The notes beneath the pieces were generated by a model. That model worked only from the letters and a program-made list of their open reading frames with translations, searched no databases and was not told the DNA's origin. A stretch of DNA of 64,000 nt from positions 27,408 to 91,407 of the forward strand of contig NZ_JXWY01000036.1 in NCBI RefSeq assembly GCF_000934465.1, read 5' to 3'. This document shows positions 56,165 to 64,000 of this stretch, one piece after another (positions within the stretch are counted from its first letter, which is position 1; each line of letters opens with the position of its first letter). This stretch comes from Staphylococcus microti (GTDB lineage Bacteria > Bacillota > Bacilli > Staphylococcales > Staphylococcaceae). Position numbers and translations under genes: made by a program.

Positions 56165-57519
56165 TGCCAAGCCCCCTGTTCATATAAAAGTTGTGCGGCA
56201 CGTCTAGAAACTTTGCCACTAGACGTGCGTGGTAATTTCGCTACACAAATCAGTTTCGACGGCCATTCGTAACGCGACAGTGATGCCTGTAATTGTTCTC
56301 GTACAAAACGATACGTTAATTCAGGATTTCCTTCATATAATGCTAAGGCTAACTCGCCAAACTTTGCATGTTGTTGACGCACAATAACGACTTCATCAAT
56401 GCCGTCTATCGTTTTGAGTGCCTGTTCAATCATAAATGGCGAAATATTTTTACCACCAATAATCATGCGATCTTGCGTACGCCCATGCAAATACAAAACA
56501 TCTTCTTTAACAGACGCATAGTCACCCGTCTCAATCCAATCAGGTAGTTGTTCTCCAACATAACCAGAAAACGTCATCGAACTTTTAACGTAAAGCTTCC
56601 CAATACCACGTGTATCTTGCTCGTCAATCCGCACTTGAACATTTGGAAATAAATGTCCAACCGATTGTAGTGGTGCGGTTTGATCTCGATTCACACTAAT
56701 AAAACTCGCCTCTGACGTCCCAAAAAATTCATACACTGTCGTTAACGGCAACTTTAATTTCAGCTTTTCATGCAATGTCGGCGAAAGCTTATCCCCCGAT
56801 ACAAATATGTATGCAATTTGCTTTGTTTGAGATGATAGACGTAGCCAATCGTGCACCATCGTTGGCACGAGAAACAAAGCACAAACACGCTCAAGGTGTG
56901 CGATCGTCCTTTGACACTGCGTCACATCGTAATCATTTTGACCAATAAATGTTCGACCATAAAATAGGGCATAAACGAGAACATAGAGCGTTAATGAATG
57001 TGCATACGGGCCTAATGCCCCCATCATAGGACGTTGTACAATCACATCATCCGCTAGTAAACGCTCATTTTCTTCAAATGATGCGACCCATGACACCTCA
57101 TTGCGATAAAAAGCTTTCGGTAAACCGGTTGTCCCAGATGTAAAACCGATATGTAATAAATCTTCGCAATGATGTTGGATACTTTGGTAGCCTGTCTCTT
57201 GTAACCCTGTATCATCCCAAACGAACGAAATATGATAATGCTCATACAGTGCTTCACGCCTTGCTGTTGTCCACTGTGGATCCATTACACAAGGCACAGC
57301 ACCTTTATGTAACAACGCTAAGTAGGATACAATAAACGTCTCCATTTGCTTAAAAGATAAGGCGACATCACATCCAACACAAGCGTCTGGTAATGACCGT
57401 ATGACTTCTTGCACTTGCCTCCATAATTGTTGATAAGTTACTGACGTCTGTCCAATGCTTAATGCAACTTCTTGTGGCTGTTGCCCTGCATAATATGCAA
57501 TTTGTTTTATTAACTTCAT
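56161..57519 (-). CDS. vraA: Acyl-CoA ligase-like VraA
   Basis: This 452-residue AMP-forming ligase has the P-loop GFTSGTTGLPKAFY, YEFFGTSEAS in the A5 region, IETGDYA (A7) and RTSSGKVSRRA with the catalytic lysine at the C-terminus. It activates a fatty or other carboxylic acid to an acyl-CoA or acyl-carrier thioester. In S. aureus vraA is raised in vancomycin-adapted cells. It is the first gene of vraA-vraB-vraC-MaoC. Confidence 0.88.
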   Translation of the reverse strand: MKLIKQIAYYAGQQPQEVALSIGQTSVTYQQLWRQVQEVIRSLPDACVGCDVALSFKQMETFIVSYLALLHKGAVPCVMDPQWTTARREALYEHYHISFVWDDTGLQETGYQSIQHHCEDLLHIGFTSGTTGLPKAFYRNEVSWVASFEENERLLADDVIVQRPMMGALGPYAHSLTLYVLVYALFYGRTFIGQNDYDVTQCQRTIAHLERVCALFLVPTMVHDWLRLSSQTKQIAYIFVSGDKLSPTLHEKLKLKLPLTTVYEFFGTSEASFISVNRDQTAPLQSVGHLFPNVQVRIDEQDTRGIGKLYVKSSMTFSGYVGEQLPDWIETGDYASVKEDVLYLHGRTQDRMIIGGKNISPFMIEQALKTIDGIDEVVIVRQQHAKFGELALALYEGNPELTYRFVREQLQASLSRYEWPSKLICVAKLPRTSSGKVSRRAAQLLYEQGAWQ

Positions 57520-57579
57520 TTGACACTCACTTCTTTGAATACGTTTTCCTCTATTCTATCACATCGTTTGCGCACAATA

Positions 57580-57652
57580 TAAAAAGCCACTAGTTGTCGT
57601 GAAACTGCAGCCTTAGACGGCATACAATTTTATCATTAACAACCAGTGACTC
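57580..57652 (-). terminator. Terminator of hxlA-hxlB
   Basis: On the minus strand GTCACTGGTTGT pairs with ACAACTAGTGGC around a long loop, followed by TTTTTA. It isolates the hxl pair from vraA. Confidence 0.7.
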
Positions 57653-57659
57653 ATGTGCT

Positions 57660-58205
57660 TTATTCTAAATTGGCATGATTTGCTTGCATCGTTGTTTCAG
57701 TAACATCGAGCTGTGCTTGCATCTCTAAAACGAGGCTATCAAGTAAAACTTGCGCACTTTGTTCAAATAAGCTGCCTAACGGTTGTTGAGACCCTTCCGC
57801 ACGATGTTTCGTACTAGCTGGTAATACAACCATCGTTGTCGCCAGTTCACCAATTGGACTGTCCGATACTGTTGACAACAACAGTATGTGTGCACCTACT
57901 TCTTTCGCTTTTTCTGCAAGCAAGCGTAAATGTGTTGTCGAACCTGAACCCGACACAATGACCAAACAATCGCCTTGCTGAATCGCAGGTGTCGTCGTTT
58001 CACCAACAACATGTGCGTGTTGTCCGAGCTGATTTAAACGCATCGCAAAGCTTTGTGCTACAAAACCAGAGCGTCCTTTACCCGCAACAAACACATTTTG
58101 TGACTGCAAGAGTTGTGCCATAAAACGTTCTACTTCTTGCGTATCCACCTGTTTCAATGTTTGTGCCAATTCATCTAATATTAATTGATAGTGACGTGTA
58201 AACAT
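57660..58205 (-). CDS. hxlB: 6-phospho-3-hexuloisomerase
   Basis: This 181-residue SIS-domain protein has GKGRSGFVAQSFAMRL and IVSGSGSTTHL phosphosugar loops. HxlB converts hexulose 6-phosphate to fructose 6-phosphate, the second step of formaldehyde fixation by the ribulose monophosphate route. It starts four bases after hxlA, in one operon. Confidence 0.92.
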   Translation of the reverse strand: MFTRHYQLILDELAQTLKQVDTQEVERFMAQLLQSQNVFVAGKGRSGFVAQSFAMRLNQLGQHAHVVGETTTPAIQQGDCLVIVSGSGSTTHLRLLAEKAKEVGAHILLLSTVSDSPIGELATTMVVLPASTKHRAEGSQQPLGSLFEQSAQVLLDSLVLEMQAQLDVTETTMQANHANLE

Positions 58206-58209
58206 TCAA

Positions 58210-58845
58210 TCACCCTTCAATCGCTTCACGACATTGTTTTGCTGCTTCTCGTGGATCATCCGCATTGGCAATACCGCCACCGACGATGATAAGATCTGGA
58301 TTTTCAGCTGCTACTGCTTGAATCGTATCCGGCTTAATACCACCTGCTACTGCTACTTTCGCATTATTAATAACTGATTTTACACGGCGTAAACTTTCTA
58401 AAGGAGACTGACCTTCTGCTTGTAAGTCATAACCTGTATGCACGGCAATGTAATCCGCACCCATTTCATCAATTTCTTTCGCACGTTTTTCAAGATCTTG
58501 TACAGCAATTAAATCAACTAATAATTCTTTGCCGTGTTTATGTGCTTCAGCCACCGCATTCTTAATCGACGCATCTTCTGCCACACCTAAAATCGTGACA
58601 ACATCTGCACCGAACTTCACAGCTTGGCTCACTTCATAGTCCGCAGCATCCATAATTTTAAGATCTGCTAATACTTTAACGTCTTCATCTTTCACGTTGT
58701 CTTTCAAATGTTGTACAGCCGGTAGCCCTTCATTAATCACAATCGGCGTACCAATCTCTACTATACCCACATAATCTGTCACCTGTTTGGCTAATTCTGC
58801 AGCTGCTTCTTTATCTAATAAATCAATTGCTAATTGTAATTCCAT
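58210..58845 (-). CDS. hxlA: 3-hexulose-6-phosphate synthase
   Basis: This 211-residue TIM-barrel enzyme condenses formaldehyde with ribulose 5-phosphate. Key motifs are LQLAIDLLD, ADLKIMDA with the metal ligands, VHTGYDLQ and GGGIANADDPREAA, as in the OMP decarboxylase superfamily. It probably detoxifies formaldehyde. ATG 58845 is 12 bases after TAGGAG; a TTG nearer that site is less plausible. Confidence 0.93.
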   Translation of the reverse strand: MELQLAIDLLDKEAAAELAKQVTDYVGIVEIGTPIVINEGLPAVQHLKDNVKDEDVKVLADLKIMDAADYEVSQAVKFGADVVTILGVAEDASIKNAVAEAHKHGKELLVDLIAVQDLEKRAKEIDEMGADYIAVHTGYDLQAEGQSPLESLRRVKSVINNAKVAVAGGIKPDTIQAVAAENPDLIIVGGGIANADDPREAAKQCREAIEG

Positions 58846-58975
58846 CGTTCTACTCAACTCCTACATCAAATTTAACTAACATGATACACTCATTGTTGTA
58901 CCCTTACATCCTCTAATTAAACATATCCGATAACTTTTGTCGAATATAATGTTTGTAGAAATTGATAAATGGAAA

Positions 58976-60442
58976 CTAATATTTTATTTGATAATCTTCA
59001 ATCCGCCATACTTTCGTCGCAACATGTTCTATAAAAGTTTGATCATGTGATGTAAAAATAACCGTGCCTTTATAACTTTTTAAAAGCCTTTCTAACGCTT
59101 CAATCGTATAAACATCTAAAAAGTTCGTCGGTTCATCTAAGATTAAAATATTAGATGGTGCTACTAACAATCTCGCAATACTTAGTTTTGTTGCTTCTCC
59201 ACCACTTAATTCATCCATTTTCTTATGATTTAACGTACATTCATCAAACCCTAAATTAATGAGAATATTTCTGATCAATTCTGTATGATAGTAGGTGTTT
59301 TCTCCTAAATATTCTAGAACATTTTGATTACTTGTGGGCATATAGTCCATTTGGTTATACACTTTAATCTTCGCATTTTGAGAAATGGTAATGCCTTCCT
59401 GTTCATCTACAATATATTGTAATAGCGATGTTTTACCTACACCGTTATCTCCAACAATCGCAAGCCGTTCCCCTTTTGAGATTTGAAAACTCACACCGTC
59501 CAATAATGTTTTATCTCCACGTTTCAAATAAATATCCTGTCCCATAATCGGAAAATTTTTATGCATTTCTAAACTTTTAATAGTTGGAAAGTCAATTTGC
59601 CGCTCTTCCTGCAACAGTGTTTCTTCTCCAATATTGTCGATGCGTTGTTGGATATTCTTCATGTTTTTAAACATACTTTTTTGAACTGTATCTTTCTGTT
59701 TAGAAGCTGCCAAGCGATTCGGTTTTATATTTTTCTTCTTACTTTTCGGACTCGCTTTCCCAACTTTTTCTGCCTTTTTTTGTTTATCTTCAAGCGCTGC
59801 CATTAACCGCTCTTTTTCTTTACGCTTTTTATCGTTTTCACGTTCAATATACGCAAGCCGTTCTTCCTTTTGTTCTAAATACATATCATAATTACCTGAA
59901 AACACTTCAATCTTATGATTATTAATTTCCCACACTTTTGTTGCTAATGCATTAATAAAATCTCTATCGTGGCTTACAAAAATCAGTAATCCGTAATAAT
60001 ACTTAAGATAGTCAATCAGTTGTTGTATGCCCTCCGCGTCCATATGCGTTGTCGGTTCATCCAACAATAAGCCTTCCGAATAAGAAGATAATGTGTGCGT
60101 TAAAGTCAATTTACGTTTCTCTCCACCACTTAGTTGGTGCCATTCATTTTCTGGAACATTTAACTCTGACAACATTTTAAAATCCAAAGCATCATGATGA
60201 GATACTGAATTATTCATCTCCAATTGTGACATATAATTGAAGATTACATGTCTTTCAATACTTCCTTGGCTAGGTGTGATTATCCCATTTATGAGTCGTA
60301 ATAATGTACTTTTCCCCACACCATTTTCACCAACAATTGCGATCCTTTCATCTTTATAAGCTGTTAAGTTTTCAAAGGTAAAAATGTCTTGGGTATCGTA
60401 GGTTACTTTGATATGATTCATTCTAATTGCTAAGTCACTCAT
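58976..60442 (-). CDS. ABC-F ATPase, probable ribosome-protection type
   Basis: This 488-residue soluble protein has two ATPase domains without membrane helices. Domain 1 has GENGVGKST, LSGGEKRK and LLLDEPTTHMD; domain 2 has GDNGVGKTS, LSGGEATKLSIARLL and LILDEPTNFLD. The linker (about residues 200-280) is long and rich in Lys, as in the antibiotic-resistance ABC-F proteins (Msr, Vga and Lsa types), where it enters the ribosome. Length equals Msr(A), but the sequence is clearly different. ATG 60442 follows AAGGGGGG. It lies 22 bases after an ABC exporter, in one operon. Confidence 0.85.
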   Translation of the reverse strand: MSDLAIRMNHIKVTYDTQDIFTFENLTAYKDERIAIVGENGVGKSTLLRLINGIITPSQGSIERHVIFNYMSQLEMNNSVSHHDALDFKMLSELNVPENEWHQLSGGEKRKLTLTHTLSSYSEGLLLDEPTTHMDAEGIQQLIDYLKYYYGLLIFVSHDRDFINALATKVWEINNHKIEVFSGNYDMYLEQKEERLAYIERENDKKRKEKERLMAALEDKQKKAEKVGKASPKSKKKNIKPNRLAASKQKDTVQKSMFKNMKNIQQRIDNIGEETLLQEERQIDFPTIKSLEMHKNFPIMGQDIYLKRGDKTLLDGVSFQISKGERLAIVGDNGVGKTSLLQYIVDEQEGITISQNAKIKVYNQMDYMPTSNQNVLEYLGENTYYHTELIRNILINLGFDECTLNHKKMDELSGGEATKLSIARLLVAPSNILILDEPTNFLDVYTIEALERLLKSYKGTVIFTSHDQTFIEHVATKVWRIEDYQIKY

Positions 60443-60464
60443 GTGATCCCCCCTTATCTCCAAC

Positions 60465-62042
60465 TCATTCTCTTTCTGTATATTCAGAGAAATCTATTTT
60501 GAAATCAAACTGCTCTTGGATATCCATCGGCGTGTGATGTGAAACGATAATCATCGTTTTATCTTGAATTGTCATCAACATTTGCCAAAACTTTTGACTC
60601 GTATGGGCATCTAAATGCGCAGTGGGTTCATCAAAAATTAATATGTTTTTACCAGACATTAAACCTCTCAACAATAATACTCTTCTTCTTTCTCCGCTAG
60701 ATAAATTGTCGATATGTTGTTCATTAATCACAGTTTCCGATAATAGTTGCTTCATATAATCATATTCCGTCTTTGTATAATCCGTTCGGAACAATATGTT
60801 ATATACAACTGATGTATTCAATAAATCATTATCCGTTAAAATATAAGTAATATCATCAAATACATCTGTCTGTTGATTTAATACATGATGATCGTATTTT
60901 ATAGTACCAGTATATTCTGTATTCATGCCTAAAACCGTCTCTAAAAATATGGATTTCCCTGTACCACTTTCACCTGTAATGAGATATTTTTGTTGCGGAT
61001 AAAATGCCATATCTTTATAAATTAAAGCATGATTATCAATGGGAATATGTAGGTTTTTAACCATTAACTTTTCATTAAACGTTGCATGAATCTCACCTTG
61101 ATTTTCTTCAACTAATCGCTCTTGTTGTATTTGATTTCTTAATTTTTTAGTACTATTAATATTGTTGATACTTCTAGAAAGATTAAGTATTGGCATACTG
61201 AGTTGTTCAACGAGTCCAAGTAGCGTAATAACCATGCCTGGATTAATCACTTTTTTATAAATCAAAATCACCGAAATTGTTAAAATAATGAAATGTGATA
61301 AATACGAAAACAATGAATATAATGCATTTAAAGTGGCCTGATAATTTTTTGATTCTCCCCAAGCTTCATATTCTTTTTCAACATTTTTCTTCAACTTAGG
61401 GAACAGTACCGCACTTAAATTAAAAACTTTCATGTATTTTAAGTTATCCATTAAATTTTTATAAAAATCCAAGTTTTTTCCTTTTTGGTTATACACAAAA
61501 TTTTCTAAAGCCGACAACTTCTCTTTAAAAAATTTCGTGATGCATAGTGGAATAAACATAAACGCAATAACTACCACGCCAATATAAACATTAATGTATA
61601 AAAGCGCAATGGACACAAATAACACTCTAAACGATAAATAAAAAACATTAACAAAACTTCGATAATACGTATTTTCTAAACTATCAACAACATTGGTAAG
61701 GACATTCAACTTTCTCTCTTTTACACTTTCAATATTTTTAAAGTCCTTCACATTTAATAATTGCTTACCAATCGAAGCTTTTTGTTTCGCAAACGCATCT
61801 TTAATTAATCGATTCTCATATAACCATCCCAAATAATAAAATAGCACTTCGGTAATAACCATCACGCCAAACACTATAATATAAATGGTCACTTGATTAT
61901 TGTTATATTCAATGGCACTTTGAAATAAATGCCCTTTCACAAACTGCATAAAAGTTGCGATTAAAGTGGATACTAAAAGAATCAGTATAAGCACAGCTAA
62001 TTTTGAATTTTTAATATCTAATAACATGTCTTTTTTAAACAT
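60465..62042 (-). CDS. ABC exporter, fused permease and ATPase, atypical Q-loop
   Basis: This 525-residue half-transporter has six membrane helices (about 15-290) and an ATPase with GESGTGKS, signature LSSGERRRVLLLRGL, Walker B ILIFDEPTAHLD and H-loop VSHH. The Q-loop glutamine is missing: the region reads YILTDNDLLNTSV. The signature is LSSGE rather than LSGGQ. It is the first gene of an operon with the ABC-F gene and is divergent from the Rgg-like regulator. Export of a peptide or drug is inferred. GAGGTGA precedes the ATG. Confidence 0.82.
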   Translation of the reverse strand: MFKKDMLLDIKNSKLAVLILILLVSTLIATFMQFVKGHLFQSAIEYNNNQVTIYIIVFGVMVITEVLFYYLGWLYENRLIKDAFAKQKASIGKQLLNVKDFKNIESVKERKLNVLTNVVDSLENTYYRSFVNVFYLSFRVLFVSIALLYINVYIGVVVIAFMFIPLCITKFFKEKLSALENFVYNQKGKNLDFYKNLMDNLKYMKVFNLSAVLFPKLKKNVEKEYEAWGESKNYQATLNALYSLFSYLSHFIILTISVILIYKKVINPGMVITLLGLVEQLSMPILNLSRSINNINSTKKLRNQIQQERLVEENQGEIHATFNEKLMVKNLHIPIDNHALIYKDMAFYPQQKYLITGESGTGKSIFLETVLGMNTEYTGTIKYDHHVLNQQTDVFDDITYILTDNDLLNTSVVYNILFRTDYTKTEYDYMKQLLSETVINEQHIDNLSSGERRRVLLLRGLMSGKNILIFDEPTAHLDAHTSQKFWQMLMTIQDKTMIIVSHHTPMDIQEQFDFKIDFSEYTERE

Positions 62043-62082
62043 CTTATAATCACCTCGCCTTTTAATAATTGAATTTTCTAAC

Positions 62083-62090
62083 TTTTATTA
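62083..62090 (-). promoter_or_regulatory. Putative -10 of the ABC exporter operon
   Basis: On the minus strand TTTTTATAATAAAAG provides a TATAAT close to 62085-62092, about 45 bases from the exporter start. No good -35 is present, fitting an activator-dependent promoter with the palindromes just upstream. Confidence 0.45.
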
Positions 62091-62098
62091 TAAAAAGG

Positions 62099-62127
62099 TT
62101 TTCATAAATACATTTAAAATGTATACT
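62099..62127 (+). promoter_or_regulatory. Putative promoter of the Rgg-like gene
   Basis: TTTTCA at 62099-62104 and TATACT at 62122-62127 with a 17-base spacer. The double palindrome overlaps the -10, which would allow self-repression. Confidence 0.55.
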
Positions 62128-62138
62128 AATCTATACAT
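62108..62138. promoter_or_regulatory. Double palindrome between the Rgg-like gene and the ABC operon
   Basis: ATACATTT-A-AAATGTAT (62108-62124) and ATGTATA-N6-TATACAT (62119-62138) are perfect inverted repeats sharing six bases. They cover the regulator's -10 and sit upstream of the divergent -10, the place expected for a shared operator. Confidence 0.65.
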
Positions 62139-62156
62139 AGAAAGGGGTGAAATCAA

Positions 62157-62993
62157 ATGTTTGGTACAACTATAGAAGTCATTAGAAAAAATAAGAACAT
62201 TTCTATTAATGAGTTATGCGACGGTATCTTTACACGCGCTGCATATCATAGGTTTGTTACACAACAGTCAGACACTTCGACGACTAACTTTTTCTTATTA
62301 CTAGAAAAATTAAAAGTGACGCCTGAAGAACTTTTAATCATGTATGATAAAAGCCATTCGCTCAACTTTTTTGAATTATTAAGTCTGATTGAGCAACGTT
62401 ATTTAGAAAAAGATGTCGCTGCTTTACTTTCATTATCATCTGACATCCAAAAAGATTTTCCTAACCCAATACAACGGCATCTCATTACTGTGATTCAGTC
62501 AAAGGTCGATAAGCTGTTAGACCGGGAACATTCCGAGTGTTATCAACACTTAATAGATTATCTACTTAACACTGAATTTTGGACGCGGTATGAGTTAGCA
62601 CTTTTTTCTCACTGTATTGGCATTTTCAACCTATCACTGATTGATACATTGCTCACCACATCTTTGAAGCATTTCGAAAAAACAACATCCTATTATAACG
62701 AAAGTGTTCATCTTGTAGCGAATGCTTTAATCGTCTCTATTGAACACCAAAGCACGTATCACTTTGAAAAATGGCTGACTCATTTAAATGCGATTCAATT
62801 AAAGGAAAAACATTTCTTTGAGTCGTTAATCGTCCAAATGTTCAATTTGTTTAACACGTATATTATTGATCATAATGACATCACTGAAAACAAGATTCTT
62901 GATCTTATAAAGTTTTGTGAAAGTATACGTGCTCATAATTACAAGAACTTATTTCTCAACTTGTTTTCAAAAATTAAAACTTTAGATTGGTAG
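62157..62993 (+). CDS. Rgg/MutR-type transcriptional regulator
   Basis: This 278-residue protein has an N-terminal helix-turn-helix (IEVIRKNKNISINELCDGIFTRAAYHRF, residues about 7-34) and an all-helical C-terminal part of Rgg/PlcR-like (TPR-type) design, which binds short peptides in known members. AAAGGGGTG precedes the ATG. It is divergent from the ABC exporter and ABC-F operon, which it probably controls. The peptide ligand, if any, is unknown. Confidence 0.75.
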   Translation: MFGTTIEVIRKNKNISINELCDGIFTRAAYHRFVTQQSDTSTTNFFLLLEKLKVTPEELLIMYDKSHSLNFFELLSLIEQRYLEKDVAALLSLSSDIQKDFPNPIQRHLITVIQSKVDKLLDREHSECYQHLIDYLLNTEFWTRYELALFSHCIGIFNLSLIDTLLTTSLKHFEKTTSYYNESVHLVANALIVSIEHQSTYHFEKWLTHLNAIQLKEKHFFESLIVQMFNLFNTYIIDHNDITENKILDLIKFCESIRAHNYKNLFLNLFSKIKTLDW

Positions 62994-63001
62994 GGGATAT
63001 T

Positions 63002-63022
63002 ATGCAACTATTACATTTTTAA
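63002..63022 (+). other. Six-codon ORF (MQLLHF) after the regulator
   Basis: A very short ORF follows the regulator stop after eight bases, with TAGGGGAT as ribosome site. It may encode a leader or signal peptide or be chance. Another unsupported 12-codon hydrophobic ORF (MNTSFFINIYIL) begins at 63065 without a ribosome site. Confidence 0.25.
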
Positions 63023-63140
63023 AATTTAGCAGAACTTAATACACTACACGTAGACCACTCAAAAATGAATACCTCTTTTTTTATAAATATTTATATCCTC
63101 TAAGCTTTTTACATTTTAAATGCTTTCTTTATATCAACAA

Positions 63141-63840
63141 TTAACGCACGATTAAATCAAAATCATACTGTTGATTCAACGTTTCCTTATTACTCGTCAG
63201 TAGACATTCGACAACATGATTACTAATATCTTCAGACATCTGCGCAACCGGCAAAGCAATACTTGATAATTGTGGACGCGTTATTTTACAAATATCATGA
63301 TTATCTGTTCCAATTAACACAACTTTATCTTCTAAAACTTTTTGAATTCCTGCAGATACATAATCATTCCCCGTATATATCCCATCAATATTTGGATACA
63401 TTTTCTTAATATTGCGCCCTATTTTCATACCATCATCAATTGTAAACGCTGAAGAAAATACATATCCCTCATTGTAAGTTAGAGAGTGCTTTTTCAACGC
63501 TTTTTTATAGCCAGATAGCCTTAACTTTTGTGCATGATTGAATGGATTATCCATGCATATTGCCACGTTACTACAACCTTTTTGAATAAGAAATTCTGTT
63601 GCAGTTTTTCCAATTTGGTACTCATCAAAATGAAAATTAGAAATTTTAGACGTCTGTTTTGTATCATTACTTGAAATAATCAAACCGTGTTCAGCATACG
63701 CTTCAATCACTTGCTTCTCATTTTCTACAAAACATAGAATCACCGCATCAATTTCGTTTTTCTTAAGTGCTACAAGGATCTCTTCTTCTCTAGCAGGCGC
63801 ACAAAATGTTTGATGTATAAAAGACTTATAACCTTGCGCA
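63141..63840 (-). pseudogene. LacI-family regulator truncated at its 5' end by an IS element
   Basis: The frame has about 232 codons of a LacI/PurR sugar-binding domain: TATEFLIQKGCSNVAI, GYKKALKKHSL, GIYTGNDYVSAGI, VLIGTDNHDI and the C-terminal SSIALPVAQMSE. At 63840 the match stops, and the DNA to the right is the end of an IS200/IS605-type element. The helix-turn-helix and about 75 N-terminal residues are missing, and a stop (TAG) arises directly upstream in frame. A short internal GTG at 63743 could still give a 200-residue fragment. Confidence 0.75.
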
Positions 63841-64000
63841 GTGAACTACTCACCACTTAGCTAAACCTAAAGTTTTTAACGCTTGAAGTGGGAGCTTCTT
63901 GGGAATAGAGCGTACTTGATAGTTTATTTCTTTACTAACAGCGCTGTCTCTTATTTACCAAGCTATCCCCGTAGTTCCTACGGTTCTTGATGCTACTTAA
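63841..64000 (-). mobile_element. IS200/IS605-type element, right end (partial)
   Basis: On the minus strand the sequence ends ...AAGCTCCCACTTCAAGCG...CTAAGTGGTGAGTAGTTCAC, which resembles the structured right end and guide-RNA region of TnpB-bearing IS605/IS1341 elements. CCACTT (63853-63858) pairs with AAGTGG (63886-63891), and CCGTAG-TTC-CTACGG (63969-63983) is a perfect hairpin. An open frame of 21 codons (stop at 63935-63937, NRRNYGDSLV) may be the tail of tnpB. The rest lies outside the window. Confidence 0.65.

Overview
The window reads as a chromosomal segment of a Staphylococcus that is not S. aureus. SarA, MntABC, the second Mrp antiporter (mnh2), AbcA/PBP4, the TagA/B/D/G/H teichoic acid genes, HemQ, Pta-LipL, VraA-B-C and HxlA-B are all recognisable at protein level and mostly lie in the neighbourhood expected for staphylococci. 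The sequences are clearly diverged from S. aureus and several neighbours are changed. A coagulase-variable animal-associated species is possible, but the species cannot be fixed from the sequence alone. No rRNA, tRNA or CRISPR array was seen.

Region by region. 1-2.4 kb: ferrous iron uptake (end of feoA, feoB, a small Cys-rich Feo partner). 2.4-12.2 kb: cell-wall block with abcA and pbp4 divergent, tagD-tagB-tagG opposed to tagH, then tagA, a VOC protein, an acetyltransferase and a membrane metalloprotease. 12.2-21.9 kb: mntR facing mntABC across a DtxR-type operator, the seven-gene mnh2 cation/proton antiporter operon, and a recombinase-fold protein lacking catalytic residues. 22-31 kb: small DUF proteins, a DMT transporter, an orphan membrane-fusion protein, sarA with a long structured leader, a secreted protein, an alpha/beta-hydrolase/HAD pair with degenerate active sites, and a metal-chelate permease plus binding lipoprotein with no ATPase. 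31-44.9 kb: argS and ywhD/ywfO housekeeping genes, sdcS, a split ThrE exporter, a SteT-like permease, hemQ, and pta-lipL. 45-58.9 kb: a single ABC exporter, an amino acid permease, ung, pdxK, an MFS gene broken by one stop codon, a second PBP4-like carboxypeptidase, the vraA-vraB-vraC-MaoC operon and the hxlA-hxlB formaldehyde-fixation pair.

The right end (58.9-64 kb) looks accessory. A full-length ABC exporter and a two-domain ABC-F protein form one operon, transcribed away from an Rgg-type regulator. Two overlapping perfect palindromes lie in the shared promoter region. This is the best candidate for an undescribed system: a peptide- or stress-controlled export and ribosome-protection module. 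Beyond it lies a LacI-family regulator cut at its 5' end by the right end of an IS200/IS605-type element that runs off the window.

Most operons end in strong, often bidirectional, hairpin terminators, so transcription units are easy to delimit. Start codons were chosen by Shine-Dalgarno spacing; many lie downstream of the longest possible start, and several are GTG or TTG.
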